A stretch of DNA of 64,000 bases. Origin: Tetraselmis striata (taxonomy: Eukaryota > Chlorophyta > Chlorodendrophyceae > Chlorodendrales > Chlorodendraceae). Below the pieces are notes generated by a model. The model ran no database searches. It was not told the DNA's origin and worked only from the letters and a program-made list of their open reading frames with translations. Where the stretch lies: contig VCJN01001865.1 of the NCBI GenBank assembly GCA_006384855.1, positions 1 to 64,000 on the forward strand, in the 5' to 3' direction. The position numbers and the translations under genes are program-made. Below are positions 46,655 to 59,100 of the stretch, one piece after another (the stretch's first letter is position 1; every line of letters begins with the position of its first letter).

Positions 46655-47362
46655 AAAATTACATGAGCTAGCAGCAGAAGGCGATATCGGAAATCACCAA
46701 AGAAAAGGGCAATCAGAAAGGCCCTCTACAGCGACTGCGGGGTGGAAGCAGCAACATGAGAAGACGTGGAGTGGGCACGAGCACACGCATCAGACTTGGC
46801 CATCTGCACACCGGCAGAGAGAATGCCGCCCAGGGTACCATGCACGCAAGCCGAGACCCGCTGCAACAGCCCCCGCCGTGTGCGCGACAGGTGACGGCGG
46901 AACTCGGCAGGTTGGCTGGCGACAAAGTTCCGAAGTGCCTGAACGGATTGACCACGAAGAAAGCAAGAGGTCGGGGCGGAAGGACCGCCAGGGAAGTTGC
47001 GCACAGCCAACGGCACCGCGAAGATGTAGACCACCGTCAAAGCGGACTTCCCGAGACGGCCGCGGTCCTCAACCACAAAAGGGTAGTACCGGTGAACACC
47101 CTGCACTGGGGCGGAAGACGCCCGGTCCGCTGCCAACTTAGCATGCTCCGCCTCGGTCGCCGCGATTACCGGGATGCACCAGCGGGGGTCGTTGCTCCAA
47201 GTGGGGGTCGTGGAGGACACGTACGCGAAGTCGATCATGTAATCGCACGCCGCCCCCCCCCCCCCCCCCCCCCCCACCCCGCCAGCGTCAGGTCCGACGG
47301 CCGCGAGCGGTCCGCTGGGCGCAGCCCACTCGTCTCAAGGGTCAAGCAAGTCGCCGGCTCCT
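46655..47362 (-). mobile_element. LINE-3 fragment with restriction-like endonuclease domain and 15-bp target-site duplication
   Basis: The 15-mer gaatccttaacacta stands at 46640-46654 and 47363-47377, bracketing a 708-bp minus-oriented insert. It encodes the C-terminal nuclease domain of a reverse-transcriptase protein: RPSDLTLAGW, then YMIDFAYVSS, AATEAEHAKLAAD and YYPFVVEDRGRLG, the spacing of a PD-(D/E)XK-type domain. A tract of about 22 C (47253-47275) splits the domain and changes its frame. The 3' end reads gatttccgatatcgccttct then gctgctagctcatgtaattt and recurs as micro-copies elsewhere. Confidence 0.82.
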
Positions 47363-47496
47363 GAATCCTTAACACTACTTTGTACAGTACAAGTACATCA
47401 TCGTCGCCACGCGCGTTGTTGATATTCATGGTGCTGTCGATGCACGCTCGCTGCGTACCGAAATGCCGGTACATAGCAGCGTTGGGCGGAACTTCA

Positions 47497-47690
47497 AATG
47501 GAGGACTTCCGTTCCGGCGGAACTGAATTCCGCAGAGTTCCGCGGAATTCAGTTTCGCCGGAACGGAACTGCGGAATTCCGTTTGGTTCCGCCGGAACGG
47601 AACCACGCACGGGCTTATTCCGCCGAAACACACTAGTTCCGACGGAACTGAAGGGAATTCCGCCGGATATAGGGCCGGAACTAGGCTGTT
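47497..47690. repeat. Cluster of TTCCG/CGGAA palindromes, locus 1
   Basis: About ten copies of gttccg(c/g)cggaac-like palindromes stand close together. The longest hairpin has 18-bp arms, ggcggaactgaattccgc and gcggaattcagtttcgcc, with one mismatch and a 7-base loop. A second cluster is at 52850-52975. Confidence 0.8.
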
Positions 47691-48905
47691 TGTATTGGGT
47701 TGCTGGGGTGCTATGAGCTGTGCATTTGTGCAGGCAGGTGACACCAGTGTGAGATGCGGATTGTAAAAAAACCAATATTACATGTTGATGTGATGTCTAC
47801 GCCCCTTGCCCATCCGGCCTCATCACGGCCAGCCATGCTAAGTACATATGCATTCTAACACATCACATGACGAAGCGGCTGTTGGTGGACGCCTCCTCAT
47901 CAGCACGCTCCAAGGCGGTCATCTGCTGCTCCTCCTCACTCCAGCCAGGTAGCGCTCTAGCGCCGATCCCTCCTGCTCACTGATGTCAAGCAGCCCCTCA
48001 CATGCTACTGCCTCGATGGCGCGCGCCTCATCCAGCTCCGATGGGATCGTGATGCCAGTGGCAAGGAATGCAACCTTGAACATGTCCGGGCCCATTTTCT
48101 CCTTGATGATGGAAGATATCTCCGTGGACTCCACGTTCTTGGTGATGAAAACCTTACCGGACATCATCTCCACGCCCATTTTGTTACCGACGCAAGTGCA
48201 GGGTGACCAACCCGCCTGCTAAAGAGAATACATGCTACGCGCTCACATTCTATCTGACTAGCAGGAATGCAAAGAATAAGACGAGCTAGCTGAGCCACAA
48301 TGGGGTAGAGGCCGGCATTAGTCTTCCACCAATCCAAGAGGGAAACGCCGGGCGCAAAGCCGCTACCTTGCCTCATGGTCTTGGCGGCGGCGTAGTACCG
48401 TGCCCAGTTGTCCTTCACCAGTACCTGCTACCGGTGCTGCCGCGCCAACTCATCAGTTCTCCGGCCTCCAGTAGTTCACTATCGTTCATCATGCCAATCT
48501 CCTCAGGCCGATTGGCAGGGGCTGGCGCAGTATTATCAGCATCATCCGGTGCAACAGGCGCAAGGGGCTGCTTCGCAGTCTGCATGGTGTTGTCCATATC
48601 GTATAGTGTCGGAACCATCACCTCCTCTTTGTTCCTCATCACAAGGGCAGCCGCTGCTGATGCAGCAATCTTGGCCTTTGCCTCGTTACTTACCAGTCTT
48701 GGCAGACATGCCATGCATGTAAATGACGCCCCCAACCAAGCGACGGTCCAACATGGTTGCTATTAACTCATGCCCAAGTTCATGACTGCATGCGTGGAAG
48801 GGTTTAAGCATGGAATCGACACCCAACAGGATGCGGTCCGTCAAAGCGTCAGTCATCTTGTAGATGTCAACCCTCGGCCTGCATAATATATGACACACAC
48901 ACACA

Positions 48906-50296
48906 CAGCAGCCCACAAAAGTCTATGCATGTTTTTATAGGTATTCCAGTTTGGGGTTGGTCGCTTTTAGTCGGAAACCCCACGCATAGTCTACGCCGTT
49001 GCAGCCATTGCGAGGATAACCATGAAAGAGCGTGCACATGGTGTGCTAGGGCCAATGCGACGGCGCGCGTGGCGCGCGCGGCGCTTGATCTGCGGCACTA
49101 CCAGTGTAACAAGTGTTGCACGGACGGGTTGTGAACGGTTAGTTTGAGCGCACGACACGCCGACATTTGGACGTAAAGAACCATTTTTTTCTCCCATATA
49201 TAGTCGCCGAGATACATGTGTTGGCCACCTGGCCCATGCCGCGCGGCGCATGGTTTGGAGTCTATGGTCAGCTAGCGGGCTGCATGCGACATTCGCAAAC
49301 TGGGTGCTGTTCACCATACATAACGCAAGAAGCTGTAATATTGCAATCACGTTTTACTTCATAACATTTCGACGTTTTATCAGGTTGGGCTGTAAATTAG
49401 TGCGATGGAATGCCCGTGACCTGCGCATTCCAACACACTAATTTGCAGCCCAATCCAATAAAACGTCGAGATGTTATGGCATGTTAAAGTTTCCCTTGTT
49501 CTAGTATCCCAGCCAGCCCACTCACTGTGGGTGGGGGCGCATGATGGGGGCATGTAATAATGTGCCCTTCCACGCAAGCTCCCAGGCGCGAGGACCCCTT
49601 TGATAGGTCTCCATCGCGCGGACCCCGTCATCATTTTGGCTTTTCCCCTTGGATGGTGGGTGACATGTGTTACAACACGTGCGCAGACCTATGCCGCAGT
49701 GCCGACATTGTTGTTGAGGGGGCCAGCCCGCGCTTAGCCTACGGTGCGGGCGGTATTAGCATGCACCTATGCAATCGAAGGCACTTTATGTGTGCTACTT
49801 TCACCCAGCAAGGCGGGGCCAGCGGTGCTTATCTTGCAGCTGGGAAAATTGTGGGATGATTGGCCCCATCACGACGGCGGCAATACTGGCACACTCTCAT
49901 GGATATGCCATGCATTGCATCGGTAGCGTGCATGGATTGGCCTCAAGCTCGGTCGTCTTACAGCGCATGCATACGTCCACCCACCACCGGCAGCGCGCGG
50001 GCATATGCGACGGATGGAAACTACGCCGCCAACAAGTTGCCCCCTATTCATCGCCCGTTTTTTTCTGTGGTTTTAGCCATGTGCCAGACAATGCCATTGC
50101 CGAAGAATAATTCTAAAAGTGCGAGAACCGGGAGAAACGGCTGCCTCCTTGGCGTAGGAGGCTTGCATACCCTATATTACAACGCTCCGTGGCTCCGTGG
50201 CCCCATGGCTTAGGCACCAAGGCGAGGATGCGCGCGGATTTCTGTGAGCAAATACTTTTGTGGGCTGCTGTATAGATTTAGCGTAGCCGTACACAA
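48906..50296. mobile_element. 1.4-kb repeat R, copy 2, inside the hAT element
   Basis: It starts cagcagcccacaaaag and has the perfect reverse complement cttttgtgggctgctg near its right end, then a tail ending tagccgtacacaa. Compared with copy 1 it lacks the extra loop sequence and the C18 run near 41625. On the right it abuts the hAT catalytic exon directly; on the left lies an (ac)n run. No target duplication is evident. Confidence 0.78.
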
Positions 50297-51690
50297 TAAG
50301 TTGCCGCCACCATCCTTTACCACAGAGATGATACGTTGGCACATGCCATAATCCGTCAAGGCCGGCTCAATAAGGGTGGCAATGCCCTCGCATGTGGATG
50401 CGTGTTTGCAGAAGATGATGCCGACGATGTGTTGGTAGTGCAATTGCGAGCTCTTGTTAATGAAGTGAATGTCGAGCGACAAGTTGTCCCCTGTTTTGCG
50501 AGACATCCACATGTCAAAGGTGATGGCTACACCTGCAAAGAGCAACATATATGCAACAATCACAATCAATACGCAGCGCACGCATCAAGATGGCAGCAAG
50601 TTGGTAAACCATCACAAGACAATAAGACGAGAAGCATTATGCCTAGCAGCACATTAGACCATTTAGAGCACAAAACAAAGCAGCACACATACCTCTCACC
50701 CCTACAAGCAACTTCTTGATGCGCTGCCGCCCCTTCTCACGAAGAGCGAGCAGCATGTCATCGCAAAGCTTCTTCCGGCTTGGATGTGGCAGCCGAGGAT
50801 CCAAAAAACACACATAGGCACGGAAAAACAGTTTCTCGACGATCGAGAAGGGGAGTCGGCGGAAGACCACCAGCCTGGCGTGTATGCGCCAGAAGATCGT
50901 GGTCCTCGAGTCGGTAACCTTCCGCCTCTTCTTCGACTGGAAGTGTTACTCGACGGTGTGGTCGGCAACTTGCCTGGTGGCGCCGCAAGTGGCGGGCGGG
51001 GGCGCTGGTACCCGCTGAGGTGGTGGGGGCTTCGTTAGCAGGCGTCAAGGATGCTTGTACCCGGGGGGGCGAAGCGTCGTTAGCAGACAAGTAACATATA
51101 TGTATCTAAAGCAATAGTCGGCAACATGCAATCATGTAGTCGGCAGCGGCACGCATTATGCTTCAGGCACGCAAGCAAAACGCACCTCCAATAGCTCATC
51201 TGCATTATTATGGGTTCTGCAATGCTTCTTCAACAAGTTAGGGCCGGACTTAGACTGGTAGTAGGTGGTGTGCTTGACGAAGCCGCCGTCTTAAGTGCGC
51301 GACACCGGCGGGGCCCATAACGACATTGAGTTGTAATGCGCCTGCATCTCCGCCTCGTCCTCCGCAGCCGGAAACGCGAAGTGCGGGTTATCTTCCTTCG
51401 CAACGTGACACAGAAAGCACTCGACGTGTAGATCACCGCCCATGTAAGTCGTTTCGTCTTTATTCTCAGGACCGGGATCACGAGGGACATAGAAAGCCGC
51501 CCACTCCGCCCCTCGCTTCTGAGTAGATACCCATGCTGTTATTATGGTTCCGAACGAGCATCTCGACGCGAAAACGAAAGCTAGGATCGGTTGTATCCGC
51601 TTATTCATTCTCATCCTGCTGAGCATCGGTATTGTGATGAGTAGTGCCATGATTTTCGGGTCGGGCGGACCAGCCGGCAGTGGCGGGCGC

Positions 51691-51714
51691 GAGGGGGGGG
51701 GGGGGGGGGGGGGG
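51691..51714. repeat. Long G-run in the hAT 5' coding region
   Basis: About 21 G on the plus strand (C on the hAT sense strand), encoding polyproline in one frame; its length sets which downstream frame is read. Confidence 0.8.
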
Positions 51715-51749
51715 TCCGCTGGCCCGGGCGGCATGGCGTGGCGGCGTCA

Positions 51750-52528
51750 CTAAGGGTCGAAGGATAGAAGACGCTTGCGTAACGCGTAACGCTAAATACT
51801 CGCACCAGAACGTGCCACGTCGATCGAGGCGTCACCGGAGCGTCACTTCCCGGCGTGACGAGTATTCCGGAATACTCGTCACAAACCGTAACGGATACTT
51901 TTTGGGGCAAAATTCGAGATGAAAAAAGTCCCCCAAAAATCGTTACGCGTAACGCATGTATGGCCTTGCGGCGCGGCTTTGCGTCGCACAATGCGCAAGA
52001 TCCACAGCCACCGCCGCCATGATCGGGCAGTATGAGCCCACCCGTAGTACCCTCGCCGCGCGCCCCGGTTTTGCCGGGTCGTATGCTGCGTCTAGGCGGC
52101 GGTGAATTGAGAGGACAGGGGGCGAGGATCAACGTCTAGGGAACCGGAGGCGCGGGCACCCTTCTCGGCCGACCGCCGTTGGTGCCGCTAAGCGCGTGCG
52201 GAACTACCATCCCCTGTGCCACGAGAGGACATAGTGACTACCCTGTATCAGCGGGTAACGGTTAGCGGCGGCGGGGGTGAGTCAGGTGGCGGTGGGCAGT
52301 GGCCAATTGGGGGTGGATTCGGCTCGCACTGCCGCTGTTGACCGGGGCGCGGTAGCGCGGAACCCCCGGCCCGCGTGACGCGTGACAGGGAGTCGCACGA
52401 GCGTCTTCTATCATGTCAGGTATATTCGGTGATCGATTTAGCTGAGAGCGTAAACTTCGCAGCCAATCATATCGCAATATTCGCTGCGTCACGCGTTACG
52501 CTAGCGTCTTCTGTCCTTCGACCTTAAG
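51750..52528. mobile_element. 779-bp TIR element (MITE-like) with 3-bp target duplication TCA
   Basis: Terminal inverted repeats of about 43 bp: left ctaagggtcgaaggatagaa then gacgcttgcgtaacgcg, right the reverse complement with few mismatches. TCA stands at 51747-51749 and 52529-52531. The insert contains an internal palindrome (gacgagtattccggaatactcgtc near 51860) and no transposase frame. It interrupts the hAT coding start: the acidic frame ending GGDAADD resumes beyond the element. Confidence 0.85.
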
Positions 52529-52849
52529 TCATCGGCGGCATCACCGCCGTCGGCGGCGGCGGGATCCTCCTCTAGGTCGCCTTCCGCTTCCTCCCAAAAC
52601 ATAGGCACGTCCTCTTCCGCCTCCGGTTCGAGAGGGAAGGTAATATTGTCGGAAGCCATAGCTCAGTAGGGTCAGAGGCGAGGGGTGACTTAGATGTCAG
52701 CGACTCTGGTGTGGCATGCCAGGTGTGATGGCGCTGATATATGTGCCTCCTTGGCACATGCGGTGTTTTTCTCACCGTATATCACCTGATTTCGACGAGC
52801 CAAGGCGATAGCAACACGCTGGAGTCTATTAGAATAAGTTTCGACGTAT

Positions 52850-52975
52850 TTCCGGCGGGCGGGTCAGTTCCACCGGGTTTTTGGCCGAGTTCCGGCGGAA
52901 CGGAACTTCGGCGGTTCAGTTCCACCCGGGCCGGACCTCCGGAACTCGCCGGAACGGAACCGAGTTCCGCCCAAC
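52850..52975. repeat. Cluster of TTCCG/CGGAA palindromes, locus 2
   Basis: Repeated gttcc(g/a)..cggaac motifs (gagttccggcggaacggaac, aactcgccggaacggaaccg) with the same core as 47497-47690. No gene overlaps it. Confidence 0.75.
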
Positions 52976-53169
52976 CTTGGTATATACCTGCCTGCCCCGG
53001 TGCCCGTCTATCCCGAGCCGCCACGCAAACACCGTTGTACAACCCGAGCATTGTGGCCACGCACGCCGCCACGGATATGGTGGACCATCGAACATGCACG
53101 CGCATGGCGCACTCTGCATGTGCCACATCGGAGATATAGCGCAATATAAATTTCGCGGTACGTTATTTA
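52976..53169. other. Short unassigned interval
   Basis: Nothing recognised between the palindrome cluster and repeat B. Confidence 0.4.
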
Positions 53170-54625
53170 GTACTCTAGAATAGTGTATCATGTTTTTCGC
53201 TCATTTCTCGGTATATTTCGCTCGTGTGCTGCGCAGCATGGCGCGAAGACAGCCTCACAACACTTCCCGCAGTAACGGTACGACATTTCGCGATCCAACT
53301 ACGGTACGAATAATTTGTCCACGCGCGCCGCGCCTGCTTGCTTGCGCCGCGGGATCCGCGTCGCGCCTCCCGAAGTACCCACCCGGCATTGCGGGGGGCG
53401 AATCATGCATCCTCTAGCGCACCCCCGTCCATCCCACCAGCTCCCGCCCGCCCCGCCGTAGCCCTATCTTCTAACCCCTTCGAGGACACATGGCGAACAC
53501 GGATGGTTCGAGGCACGTGTATGTCCCGGGACGGCGGCCGCGAGGTCCGTCCTCGAGACTGCCGACGCTTGACCACGCACCCCCATCGGGGATTTGCGTT
53601 TTGCTGACACCATACGCCCTTAAGGCCAAAACAGATTGAATAGAAAGGCAGTTAAGTCAGATTAGGAGGCATAAATAGTGTACGTTTTCCGCCCCTAGCT
53701 GGTCCGACGGAGCCTGTGCCATCAGTGCGAAGTTTATGGTTGGGGCGGCGCTTAAATCGGTTGCTGCGGGGTCGCCACTGAGATCCCGCAACACGTCGCA
53801 TGCGTGACCGTAGCGGCCGCGACCCGCCCACCATCGCCGCATATAGAGGTACTGCTGGCGCTAGGGGCGGTCGCGGTGTCGGTGGTTGACATACATGGGC
53901 TTGCTAGAGGCTAGAGAATGGGCAATGGGCCGGGCGATGTGCGCGTCGAGATGCCGCATGTGCACACGGTACTACCGGCGTGAATAACCGCACATCGGAT
54001 CTTACATTCGGGTAGTTTTCGCAATATCGTACGGCGGGTTACCGCGTGAAGTGTTGTGCTCATGTCGGCCGCAACTGCGGACGGGCAGTGCCCGTTCGGC
54101 TCACGGAGGGGGGGCTATGCTCACGGCCTCATGCCCGAGCCGAACTGGCACCACTTGCCCTGAAAATAAGATAGGTACATAGCCTATCTCATACGGGTGC
54201 TATACAACCATTGTGCAAGATGTCGGGGGCTCCAGGGACGGTGGCCCATTTGCCCCGGATCCAAGAAACCGTCCGATATTGGAAATCGCGTTTTCGGAAA
54301 TACACTCTCGGCCTCAACCCCTCCTACTTAGCGGCTGAGGTAACTCTCTACTTATCGATCGTATTAGCGCTAGGAGAGGCCCATACGCAGGGGTGACGCC
54401 CGTTGGTGGTAAGTTTGCGGTCAATCTCGGTCGATGCCGGCCCGATGGGGCCGAGCGACCCGGATTTTCTGCGCTCTCGAACCCCTTCCGCATAGGCATC
54501 CTTTACCACCTGCAGCTTGCTATTTAGCCCGCCGCACACGTGCCGTCCCATGGCATAGCTTTTAGGGGCGCGGTAGAGCTCATGAATGGTCCATGAGGTG
54601 GTCGATGCGCGGTGCCCCACCTCTC
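53170..54625 (-). repeat. Repeat family B, copy 2, with conserved small reading frame
   Basis: Minus-oriented match to 13803-14452. The frame at 54620-54348 is longer than in copy 1 (about 90 codons: HELYRAPKSYAMGRHVCGGL, SLGPIGPASTEIDRKL, IDK-stop). The shared end, tactctagaatagtgtatca, lies at 53171. Between about 53265 and 54055 there is a segment absent from copy 1, whose edges carry imperfect inverted repeats (gtacgacatttcgcga and reverse-complement gtacgatattgcgaaa), suggesting another TIR element inserted here. Confidence 0.65.
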
Positions 54626-56097
54626 TTTGCTCTCTCTCTCTCTCTCTTCTCCCATCTCATACATATACATAGGGGTGCAATCTCTTCCGCATTTTTGAGC
54701 AGAGATTAGATGAACATGCTGAATGGGGGGCCGCTCAACCCCCACCTGTAGATGAGTGGTCGACGCGCCACCCATCTACCTACGCCTACCAAAGGTCACC
54801 ATCGCTAGCATACCCATGTGCTGTATGCTAGCGATGGAGACCACTAATATGGTTCGATTCGCCTGCGTGCTTGTAGGTACACCGGGAGTCAATGGAGTGA
54901 CGGGTAGCTGTGATAATCTTTAGAAATAGCGGAAATACGGTTAACTGAAGGAGGCGAGACATGGGCTGAATTGCACGATTCTTCACCCGTGCCGCCTCAC
55001 CAGTAAATTCTACACGATTTGGGCCATATCGCCCCCCTAGCCCCAAAGGGGCCAGGGGTGGTGGTCTAGAGGTTCTCGTTCATGTCGTGTGAACTGCTAG
55101 TGGCCGATGCGGGGGTGTTGGGATGGAGGTGGTCCTTGTACGGGTACATGAGACACCATACGCGCGCTATATATCCGATTCAAAACACCGTGTAGGTGCG
55201 CCGTGCGGGTGCAATAACTACATCAGCCGCACTAACTTGCGGCTCACCACATCACACCCCTCAGACACGCACGACCTCTTCTCTGCGCTGCCGCCATGCC
55301 CTTAACGGTGTTAGGCGGCACCCTTTCGCTCGGTTTGCCTTAGCGTCGCCCTCGATATGGCATTCGCGTGCTACTACTAACGTGGAAAAAAGCTACGATA
55401 CGCAGTTTCAATGACCACAAGCCCGGTGGTCATTATTATTGGTATTGATGCCTAGCTCTCCTTGCAATGGAAGACGGGTCTACATCCATACATTGTATGC
55501 ACACAACGCGGTGCTCCGGTGCCCAACCACTTCGCGGCCGGCGTGATAACGTCGCAGCAACACTTGCCGCCACGCAGCATGCCATAGCAAATGGCATGCT
55601 GGCAGAGTGGCTGCACGCACTACTGAGCGATCATATGGGTAGCGGGCAAACCAACAGCGTGCCATCTCTAGGGCTTCTAGAGGGCAATGCACGAATCGCT
55701 TGGCGTAGTGTCATATAGTTAGCTAGGGATTGACGGTCTAGCATACCATTATATCTCATGCCATGTTGGTTTTTGCTTGCTTGATGTGATCAAACTGATG
55801 ATTTGATCCAGCTTGCATTCTGTGCATTCATTCCTCTACACTTAACAAACAGCACCCTCGCTGATATCATATTGGCTCGACGTGCGCGTTTGACAGCTCT
55901 TTTAAGTGTGTATATATATGTCAACTTCCAGGAATGAGGCGTTACTCAAAAAAGGGGGGGGGGGGCACCTGAATAAACATATATTAAAAGGTTATGGCCT
56001 AATAATACTGACTGATGATCGAGTACTGACTTATATACAATAAAATACTCGCGTACCTTTTACTACTCGTACTCCTCTACCGCCTACTACCTGCTGT
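54626..56097. other. Unassigned interval left of LINE-1
   Basis: Includes a (tc)n run near 54630, a perfect inverted pair around ccatcgctagcatac / gtatgctagcgatgg (54799-54837), a G12 run near 55957 and AT-rich sequence from 55850. No coding-like frame. Confidence 0.4.
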
Positions 56098-56109
56098 ACC
56101 TACCGCGCG

Positions 56110-59100
56110 TTGGGAGCGTGGTGACCTAGACGCGTTGTTCGCCCTCGCGCGTACGCATGCATCTGTTCGGGCTACTCCTCATGATTACGCGGCTCCGGCG
56201 TCGGCCAATTGTGAGGACCCACCGCCGGTAAGCAAACGCCAAGCTGCTCGGGCCTCGGCTTTGGCCGCGGTGGGCGAGTACAGCCGCGCAGCTGCCGCCC
56301 TTCACTCAGTCCCGCTCGCGCCCACTGGCCCGCGGCTTCACGAAGAGCTCCTTCGCTTGCATCCCCAGACCCCGGACCCTGTTCCTTGCGCGCTCCCGGA
56401 CCCGTTCTCGTTGGACCGCCTCACTTTCCCTGAGGCTTCGGTGGACGTTTGCGAGGTGTTGTCCAGCAGCCCCAATGGTTCTGCCCCATTCCTCGATGGC
56501 ATCCGCTTTGAGGCTCTCCGTGCCCTCTGCTCGCGCTCCCACCTCCGTGGCATAGCCGAGGCCATCGCGAATGCGGAGGTCCCTGCTGGCGTTGCCCATT
56601 TCCTTTCCTCCGCTACCTTGGTTCCCCTAGATAAGCTCACGCCGGCGGAGCGCAATGCGTTGGAACTAAGTGCCGGAGACATGAAGGGGTCCGTTCGACC
56701 CATTGGCATCGGCAGCGTGCTTGTCCGGTTCGCTATGCGCGTCCTCTTGCGCGCTCATGGCGAGCCCATCGCCCAATGGCTTGCCGCCCGCGGCCAGTTC
56801 GGTTTTGGCGTTAAGGGTGGCGTGGAACTAGTTCAATTCCTTGTGCGATCTCTCCTAGACTCGGACCCATCCCTCGTCTTGGTGCAGCTTGACGCCGAAA
56901 ACGCGTTCAATTCCTTCTACCGCTCCGAAATGTTCCGCACACTGCTCGAGGACCCTGTTTGGCAGCCTCTATTGCGTTCGGCGATCATGCTTTATGGTCA
57001 AGAGTCCAATCTGTACGTTTTCGACGGCTCCCAACCCGGTCCCTCTCTCCGGATTCCAAGCCGTCGAGGGGCCCGCCAGGGTTGCGTCCTCGGCCTCATC
57101 CTGTTCGCCGCCGTCGCTGCCCGAGTGTACGCTCGCATCGGCGCGGCTGCCCCCAGTCACTCAGTGTTGGCGGCTTTCTCTGACGACGTCAACCTGGTCG
57201 GCACTGGTGATGGACTTGCGCTTGCTACGTGGGTGGCCCCCTCCGCTTTTGCCGCCGTTGGGTTAAGCGTCACCATTCGCAAACGACAGGCGTATTGTCA
57301 GCTTGGCTCTTCGTCTCCGTTCGGCGCCCTTCCATTTGGGCATTTGTTGCATGGTGTTGCAGTCTCCTCGTCCGGAATCAAGGTGCTTGGGGCCCCTGTG
57401 GGCTTGGCCACTTTCGCCCGGGAACTGCTGGACAAAACGGTCGAAAGATTTCACCAATTCGGCTCCCGCCTTGTCGGTTTGGCAGACCACTTCCACTCCC
57501 ACACTGCTACTCGCTTGCTGCAAGTTTGCGGCCGTCGTTTTGGCCACCATCTCCGCTCCACGCCTCGGGGCTTGGGTCGATCCGAGGGGTATGGCGACAC
57601 TATTACGTCTTTCCTCGAAGATGCAGACGCCGCCGCATTTTCAACGCTTGCCGGCATATGGGGTGTTAGCCCCGACCTCTTGGATACGCCCTCCATGCGC
57701 ACGCAGCTGTCCCTCCCGGTCCAATTTGGGGGCCTCGGCATCGGCGATAATGTGGTTATAGCAGATGCCTCCCACATCGGCGCTGCCGCCCTCGTGGTTG
57801 GCCAAGCTGTGACTTTCCTCCGTGCTCAACACGCCACCCTGAGCGACGCCGGGGCGTTCTTTTCCGACCCGTCCGGCGTATCCAGCCCTCATAGCCTCTA
57901 CCTTGTTGGGGCGTCCTCGATCCACCAGGCTATGGCCACCCCAACGTTGGAGCTCGATGCCGGCGCCAACGCGTCGGCACCGATGTGGGCTGTCGAGCTT
58001 CGCGCCGCCCATACCCGTGTCGTTGAGGAGTGTGGAGACGCGGTACTCGAAGATCTAGCGGGGCCGTTGGCCTCTGCCCTAAAGCTGCTCCCCTCCAAGC
58101 GCTCCCACGTTGCCCGTGCCGGCTGCTCGGCCGCCGGGGCCGAGCCGGCGTCTGCAATGCGCTCGGCAGCCGACCTCCGAGCTATCCCGCATTACTCGGA
58201 CTTCCCCTTGCACTCCATGCGGAAAGTACAGGAAACCCTGAGCCACCGCATTCACACGGTCCGTTTCGCAAAGCTCGTTGCGCGTATGCCTACAAGTGGC
58301 CCTGACAGCAACCGCTTCCGAGGCCGCCTCTTACGCGCTGCGACAGCGTTCCTGGTGACTGATCCTCCAAGCGAGGGTCGCCTTGGTGAAGTCCGTGAGC
58401 GTTCCCCTGAGTACTACGATTCCATGTTCCGTGTTGCCGCTTGCCGCCCATTTCGCCTTCCGGCGGCTCCTGTCCTCTCCCTTGGCGAGCCATGCCCTTG
58501 TGCTTCTTGCTCCTTCTCGGTACAAGGTATGCTGGCCCGTTTTGAGGACGCTGGCGTGGAGTTCACTCCTTCAACTTGGGCGGTCGCATACGCTGATCAC
58601 GTGGCACGTTGCTCTGGGGGTGTCTCCAATCACGCCGCACACGAGTGGGCCGCACATGGCCTTTCCGACATTTGCCACGACGTGAAGTCCGCGCTGGGCG
58701 TGGGTGTCCAGATCCTCACGGACCCGTCGGTGCTTGTTTCTCTCCCGAAGGGCAGCGACGGCCGGCCGGCCGATGTTGGGCTTTTCGGGTATGGCGGTAT
58801 CCGCGGAAACTCGGTTGCTATCGATACCACCATTGCCCCCATCCTCGGCGTGTCAAGCTCGGATCCAACGACTGCTTTGAGGGCTGCAGAGCGCCACAAA
58901 ATCCAGAAGTATGACGAGGGTGTCCGAAACGCCGCCGGCATGCTTCGCTTTGTTCCTTTCGCCGTTTCCGAGTTTGGCTCGCTGGCCCCGCACGCCGAGG
59001 CTTTCTTGGTGGAGCTCGCGAAAGCTAGCCACACACACACTGGCCAAAAAATCGGCCACCTCTTGTCTGCGTGGCGCCGCCGTTTCTCCTTGCTCATCAA

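Larger units (their letters stand above)
47868..52659 (-). mobile_element. hAT-family DNA transposon, decayed and twice interrupted
   Basis: Coding pieces on the minus strand in order: an acidic start at the ATG at 52659 (MASDNITFPLEPEAEEDVPM); a BED-like finger (about 51440-51250: VECFLCHVAKED ... GPNLLKKHCRTH); LVVFRRLPFSIVEKLFFRAY (about 50900); the catalytic region (about 50530-50302: VAITFDMWMSRKTGDNLSLD and VKDGGGNL); LLGVDSMLKPFHACSHELGH (about 48840); and the dimerisation domain (about 48350-48250: DWWKTNAGLYPIVAQLARL, IPASQIECERV), then RRNKMGVEMMSGK to the end near 47868. Introns with GT-AG ends separate several pieces. A TIR element (51750-52528) sits at about codon 45 and repeat R (48906-50296) follows the catalytic region. 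There is an in-frame TAA in the finger exon and frame changes near the dimerisation domain, so it is dead. Its own terminal repeats were not found. Confidence 0.8.
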
